Origin: Bacteroides sp. OM05-12
GTDB lineage: Bacteria > Bacteroidota > Bacteroidia > Bacteroidales > Bacteroidaceae
Assembly (NCBI RefSeq): GCF_003438995.1
Contig: NZ_QSUN01000001.1
Span: 310,001 to 374,000 of the forward strand
Direction of reading: 5' to 3'
DNA: 64,000 nt
The notes under the pieces are model-generated. The model searched no databases. It had not been told where the DNA came from and was given only the letters and a program-made list of their open reading frames with translations. This document shows positions 60,195 through 64,000 of the stretch, in pieces. The position numbers and the translations under genes are program-made. The number at the start of each line of letters is the position of its first letter. Position 1 is the stretch's first letter.

Positions 60195-62025
60195 GATTTG
60201 TTTTTTTTCTTTCATCTGGTTTCTGCTTTTTTATCTCATCCGGTTTTTGTTTATCTGGCGGTGTGAGATTAATATTCCAATCTTGTGTTACTTCAAAATA
60301 GGCCTTCAATTCTATCGGAGCAGGATAGTAATAAACCATTTCCGGTTGAAGTTTATCGGCATATAACCCTGTATCCCATACACCATTCTTATTTGAATCA
60401 ATAAACAAACGGACATAATATTTACCCGGATTTAAATAATAAAAGTCTGCTTTACCGTCTTCTACAGGACTACTTTGTATTACTTTATCCTGTGCATCTA
60501 ACAGTTCAACAACAGCAGCAAGCGTATCCAACCCTGTGATATTCCAGAATAAGGTGCCATATTCTGATAATGCCCGCACTTTCAATTTCTGTTCAATCTT
60601 ATCTGTAAATAAACCATACATACCATGAAATGCGGTTGAATCTACGGTAAAATTAAACTCGGTTTCCGGTTCCCAATAAGCGCGAAGCTTATATTTTCTT
60701 AGATGAATGCTGTCTTTCTCAAAGGCAAAAGGTACATCCGTCCAAAGCGTATCTATTTTTTGCTTCAAATGTATAGCCGTACTGTCATACCAAATAATAG
60801 GTTCTTCAAATTCTAATTCTATATTTTTGTATACATCGAAAGAAGATGGTGCAGAAACATTAACTTTCAAAAAGACAGTAGGTTCCGGTTCGTCATCCTT
60901 CTTTTTCTTCTTTTTCTTTTCAGGAGTAAATACTTTTTTCGTCGCTACATAAATTGTATCGGTAGTAGGAACCAATTGTCCCAATGTATCCGTATAAAGA
61001 TACCGGACTTCCATATCCAATGTGTCTTTTTTATAGATGAGAGAATCTTTTATCCAATAGCTGAGCGTATCGTTTTTCAGACTTTTTTCTATAAGAAACG
61101 CATTATCTGAATTAAAGTTCAATCCTTTTATAACAGGTAATGTATCTACGGGAGCTGAAAAATAGAACGTGAATTTTTGAGGTATTAGTCGTTCGTACTT
61201 TACCAGATATTGTGCAGTTGCATCTTCCTTAAAAGCCCGTAAAATAATATGGTCCGGCAGAAAATGTGTATATTCTCGTTGGATGATGGTGTCAATGGTT
61301 AATGTATCTTTCCATATTGTATCTTCGCGCATTCGAAACTCATAATGTGGAACAATAAGTGAATCGGTAAAAGCCAACATTTCACTTTTTTGATCAAACA
61401 TGAAATTCTGATTCGCATCCTGTAAAGCATATATTCGATAAGAACCAGGTGCAATACCCCTCACTGTGAAATGTCCGCGGCTATCTGTACGGGCAACACG
61501 ATCAAACGGTATTTTCACAAATGCAGAATCTTCAATATTATGGTGTAGACCGACAAGAATACCTTTAATCGGTTCTAAATTGGAAGCATCAAGCACCGTG
61601 CCCGAAACTTCCATTGTATCAATTACTGCTCCCGTAGAAAAAGTAAAAGTATAATCACCTAACGGGTTGCCTTCATTATTATCTACAATCGCATCTGAGA
61701 AATCTATTGTATAAGTCATATCCGGCTTCAAGCTATCCAGTAAATTCACCAGGACTTTTTTTCCACTTGCTTTTATATCCGGCATTTGTATTTGGGGAGG
61801 TGAGACCACAACTTTTTCTGAAGCGTTTTCCAGTTTTATAAACTCATCAAATTCTATGGAAATTTTCTTTTTAGAGTTGTTTAAAGCACTGGGGGCGGGA
61901 GAACTTTTCACAAATTTAGGAGGAAGTTCATCATAAGGTCCCCCATCCGGACGCCCAATATTAGCGCAGGAAAACACAACAAACAACAAAGCAAAAGCCA
62001 AAATGCTGAAAATCGTTTGTTTCAT
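60172..62025 (-). CDS. Ig-like domain lipoprotein
   Basis: A 617-residue lipoprotein. The signal peptide ends in FSC at the lipid-modified cysteine, followed by ANIGRPDGGPYDELPPKFV, the opening of the Big_5-type Ig-like domain (about residues 30-135) found in many Bacteroidetes envelope proteins. A carboxypeptidase-regulatory-like module follows (TVLDASNLEPIKGILVGLHH, about 145-220), then beta-rich regions. A poly-lysine run (KKKKKKDDE, about 375) interrupts it. The tail is polar (KKQKPDERKKTNHDRDRNR). The ATG at 62025 gives the lipoprotein signal; an upstream start at 62049 is rejected. It likely forms an operon with the DUF3108 gene. Confidence 0.87.
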   Translation of the reverse strand: MKQTIFSILAFALLFVVFSCANIGRPDGGPYDELPPKFVKSSPAPSALNNSKKKISIEFDEFIKLENASEKVVVSPPQIQMPDIKASGKKVLVNLLDSLKPDMTYTIDFSDAIVDNNEGNPLGDYTFTFSTGAVIDTMEVSGTVLDASNLEPIKGILVGLHHNIEDSAFVKIPFDRVARTDSRGHFTVRGIAPGSYRIYALQDANQNFMFDQKSEMLAFTDSLIVPHYEFRMREDTIWKDTLTIDTIIQREYTHFLPDHIILRAFKEDATAQYLVKYERLIPQKFTFYFSAPVDTLPVIKGLNFNSDNAFLIEKSLKNDTLSYWIKDSLIYKKDTLDMEVRYLYTDTLGQLVPTTDTIYVATKKVFTPEKKKKKKKDDEPEPTVFLKVNVSAPSSFDVYKNIELEFEEPIIWYDSTAIHLKQKIDTLWTDVPFAFEKDSIHLRKYKLRAYWEPETEFNFTVDSTAFHGMYGLFTDKIEQKLKVRALSEYGTLFWNITGLDTLAAVVELLDAQDKVIQSSPVEDGKADFYYLNPGKYYVRLFIDSNKNGVWDTGLYADKLQPEMVYYYPAPIELKAYFEVTQDWNINLTPPDKQKPDEIKKQKPDERKKTNHDRDRNR

Positions 62026-62053
62026 TCTATTAGGTTTGCTATATAACATACTG

Positions 62054-62061
62054 CAAAAATA
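62054..62061 (-). promoter_or_regulatory. promoter -7 element of the Ig-like/DUF3108 unit
   Basis: CAAAAATA on plus reads TATTTTTG on minus, an exact TAnnTTTG match, 29 bp before the ATG at 62025. Confidence 0.55.
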
Positions 62062-62142
62062 CGTCTTTCTATAGATATAGCAACAAATTCTTTCTCAAGT
62101 TTGTTTTCTTTACGTTTTTTTCTCTTATCGAATACTAAGATA

Positions 62143-62796
62143 TTACTGGCAGAATACTAATTCCCCAAAAGATTCCGGACGATGAAAATCAGGTTTAGGA
62201 GCTTCAATTCTATTCCAAGAGATAAAGTGAGGAGTTTGAAGTTCATCCCCACATTTATAGAAATTTGCATTGATTGTTTTACTATCAAACGATTTAAGCT
62301 GATGTTTATAGAATACAGAATAAGGTATAATCAAAGATAATTCCCAAGTAGAGTCCTCTATACGTTCGTCAAAGGATTTATTTCCGAGACTAGCCCAACG
62401 CTGAATCTTGTCTAAAACATCTTGTGGGGCACGTTCGCGATTATGACGTTCTTTTCCTACTCCCACTAACACTGTACCGATGCAATTAGATTCGATATTA
62501 TAATAAATTCCGTCATTAGCGGGAATAACAAAAAACTCAGCACAAGAATCTGTCCATACAGCATCATTATCTTTTTCATATTTTGCACGAACACTCTTTT
62601 CTTCTATCCGGTAATTTATCAAAATCGCCTCTTGTGTGTAAGCAATTCGAAACAATGCTTTCGGGCAATAAGGATAAGACTCCCAATTTATTTGATCAAT
62701 AGCATGGAATTGAATCTTTTTCTCATCCATCAAAGCCGGAACCTTTTCAGCATTTATATCTTTCAACGATATTTTTTTTATGGTGATTGTTTTCAT
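62143..62796 (-). CDS. CBM9-like carbohydrate-binding protein
   Basis: A 217-residue protein resembling carbohydrate-binding module family 9 or DOMON-type folds: FRIAYTQEAILINYRIEEKS, then VWTDSCAEFFVIPANDGIYY with the D-S-C-x-E-x-F core, and SWNRIEAPKPDFHRPESFGE near the end. No signal peptide is seen, so it may act in the cytoplasm. The ATG at 62796 fits the family start (MKTITIKKI). It follows the kinase-like gene by 11 bp and is probably part of a sugar-processing unit. The ligand is unknown. Confidence 0.82.
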   Translation of the reverse strand: MKTITIKKISLKDINAEKVPALMDEKKIQFHAIDQINWESYPYCPKALFRIAYTQEAILINYRIEEKSVRAKYEKDNDAVWTDSCAEFFVIPANDGIYYNIESNCIGTVLVGVGKERHNRERAPQDVLDKIQRWASLGNKSFDERIEDSTWELSLIIPYSVFYKHQLKSFDSKTINANFYKCGDELQTPHFISWNRIEAPKPDFHRPESFGELVFCQ

Positions 62797-62807
62797 AAGT
62801 ATCAGTA

Positions 62808-63890
62808 TTATAAGCAATCCTTAATATATTCTTCCATTTCCGTTACATGAGCTTCAACACTTTGTAATAATTTAAATTGCGCTTTTGTTCTCACTAAATT
62901 ATGTTCGGGATATTCAATTTTATAATAAGTATCTCCATTCAAGTAATCGGTAAGAAAGCGTACACATTGCATGTATGGAAATAGCATAGCAGCATAGGGT
63001 AAATTCTCTATTTCAATTTGGGTAAGAAATGATTTGGCCGATTCTAAATAGCCTTTTGTGAAAGCTTTGAATATATCCATGTTGAAATTAACTTTACCTA
63101 GATCTTTATCGTCTTCATTTCCTGTATTAGCTGCAGTACGAAGAAAATCTCCATAATCTGAAAAGATGAAACTGGGCATTACAGTATCCAAATCAATTAC
63201 ACAAAGTACCTTACCGTCCTCATCAAACATCATATTATTTACTTTCGTATCACAATGACACACGCGCTTAGGTAATTTCCCTTCTCGATAAAAACGTTCT
63301 GCCTTACACATTTCATCTGTTCGTTTTTCTATTTCATTTATATAGAACTGTACCTCCGACAAACGTCCTGTCATATTTACTTCAGTAGCTTCATGCAGTT
63401 GATGAAGGCGAAATTCCATGTTATGAAAATTAGGAATTGTTTCACCTAACTGAACAGGTATATCTGCTAACATTGATTGAAAACCTCCAAAAGCTACGCC
63501 GGCATAATAAGAATACTCCGGATTAACGGTTTCATAGGTTTTCGCATGAGGAATAAAGATCATAATACGCCAATAATTGCTTGAATCAAAGTAATAATGC
63601 TTACCGTTTTTTGCCGGAATAAATTTTAAGACTTTACGATCGATATCCTCTTCTTTCCTTTCTTCCAATTTATTCCTTATATGTGAAGTTACAGTTTCTA
63701 TATTTTCCTGCAACATATCCACATTCTGAAAAATGGTATGATTTATACGTTGTAACACATAATCGGGCTTATCTTTTTCAATTGTTGTTACCTGGTAAGA
63801 ATCATTAATAAGTCCGGTTCCTAAAGGTTTTATATCAGAAAGAGTTCCGTCGATGGAGAAATGGCTCACAATATTCTGCAAATCATTCAT
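62808..63890 (-). CDS. N-acetylhexosamine 1-kinase-like protein (APH fold)
   Basis: A 360-residue aminoglycoside-phosphotransferase-fold kinase most like NahK/LnpB of the lacto-N-biose pathway. It has the catalytic loop CHCDTKVNNMMFD (H-x-D...N), the metal-binding CVIDLDTVM and the SDYGDFLRTAANT segment that follows in NahK. The N-lobe begins LKPLGTGLIND-type (here IKPLGTGLINDSYQV). Phosphorylation of GlcNAc/GalNAc at C1 is plausible, but the substrate is not proven. The ATG at 63890 fits; the longer frame begins with TTG at 63965 and overlaps the -7 element at 63917-63924. Confidence 0.85.
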   Translation of the reverse strand: MNDLQNIVSHFSIDGTLSDIKPLGTGLINDSYQVTTIEKDKPDYVLQRINHTIFQNVDMLQENIETVTSHIRNKLEERKEEDIDRKVLKFIPAKNGKHYYFDSSNYWRIMIFIPHAKTYETVNPEYSYYAGVAFGGFQSMLADIPVQLGETIPNFHNMEFRLHQLHEATEVNMTGRLSEVQFYINEIEKRTDEMCKAERFYREGKLPKRVCHCDTKVNNMMFDEDGKVLCVIDLDTVMPSFIFSDYGDFLRTAANTGNEDDKDLGKVNFNMDIFKAFTKGYLESAKSFLTQIEIENLPYAAMLFPYMQCVRFLTDYLNGDTYYKIEYPEHNLVRTKAQFKLLQSVEAHVTEMEEYIKDCL

Positions 63891-63916
63891 AGTATTTTCT
63901 TTTATATTTAATGCTA

Positions 63917-63924
63917 CAAAGATA
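63917..63924 (-). promoter_or_regulatory. promoter -7 element of the kinase-like/CBM9 unit
   Basis: CAAAGATA on plus reads TATCTTTG on minus, an exact TAnnTTTG match, 27 bp before the ATG at 63890. Downstream of it to 64000 I see no complete gene. Confidence 0.6.
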
Positions 63925-64000
63925 TAAATATATTCGAATAACCTACTTGTTACCAACGAAAACAAACTATTATGATTTATCCATCATTTCTTTATAAAAA

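Noticed and set aside
63970..64000. Possible C-terminal tail of a minus-strand gene ending at 63970
   Set aside because: Ten codons are too few to support a gene; the frame may continue to the right of the window.

Overview
The window looks like a core chromosomal segment of a Bacteroidales species, most probably a Bacteroides. The protein families are typical of that order: two-gene NAD synthesis, a PorZ-type protein with a type IX secretion sorting tail, DUF4294, a YitT/DUF2179 protein, an Ig-like lipoprotein and a second-type MnmA. Many genes are preceded by the Bacteroides sigma-ABfr -7 element TAnnTTTG. Ribosome binding sites are weak, as expected in this phylum. I saw no tRNA, rRNA, insertion sequence, prophage, CRISPR array or polysaccharide utilisation locus.

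Layout. 0-10.6 kb: dacB, lpdA and a small membrane protein leftward; nadB rightward; rubrerythrin; a SulP transporter; a degenerate M23 protein paired with a zinc metallopeptidase; a radical SAM protein. 10.7-19.3 kb: a markedly AT-rich block with a helix-hairpin-helix/outer-membrane protein, a PorV/PorQ-like barrel, DUF4294, an rRNA/tRNA methyltransferase, nadA, porZ and rdgB. 19.4-23.2 kb: yitT and leuS. 24.0-27.2 kb: four exported proteins bracketed by two paralogous small HTH genes. 27.2-32.6 kb: a structured RNA candidate, mutS, an unknown exported protein and a TPR/HTH sensor. 32.6-37.1 kb: a 1497-residue type IX cargo-like surface protein. 37.5-48.8 kb: lgt-ychF, an MFS exporter, an ECF sigma operon, a methyltransferase, polA, a polyprenyl synthase and a DUF1266 protein behind a highly structured leader RNA. 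49.6-55.8 kb: leftward genome-maintenance and tRNA-quality genes mnmG, apt, uvrC, dtd, a MazG-like gene and deoC. 56-64 kb: mnmA, cysS, a hotdog thioesterase, DUF3108 and Ig-like envelope proteins, a CBM9-like protein and an N-acetylhexosamine kinase-like protein.

The most interesting non-coding signals are these. A composite intergenic repeat family occurs at four loci, usually starting 12-19 bp after a stop codon. Two structured leftward RNA candidates were found: one of about 227 nt beside mutS resembles 6S RNA in shape, and one of about 245 nt ahead of the DUF1266 gene has mutually exclusive pairings ending in a U-run. Two parS-like palindromes lie 1.7 kb apart, one between apt and mnmG and one inside uvrC.

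All functional names come from reading motifs in the translations. No homology search or folding program was run. Base composition values are hand counts of single 60-base lines.
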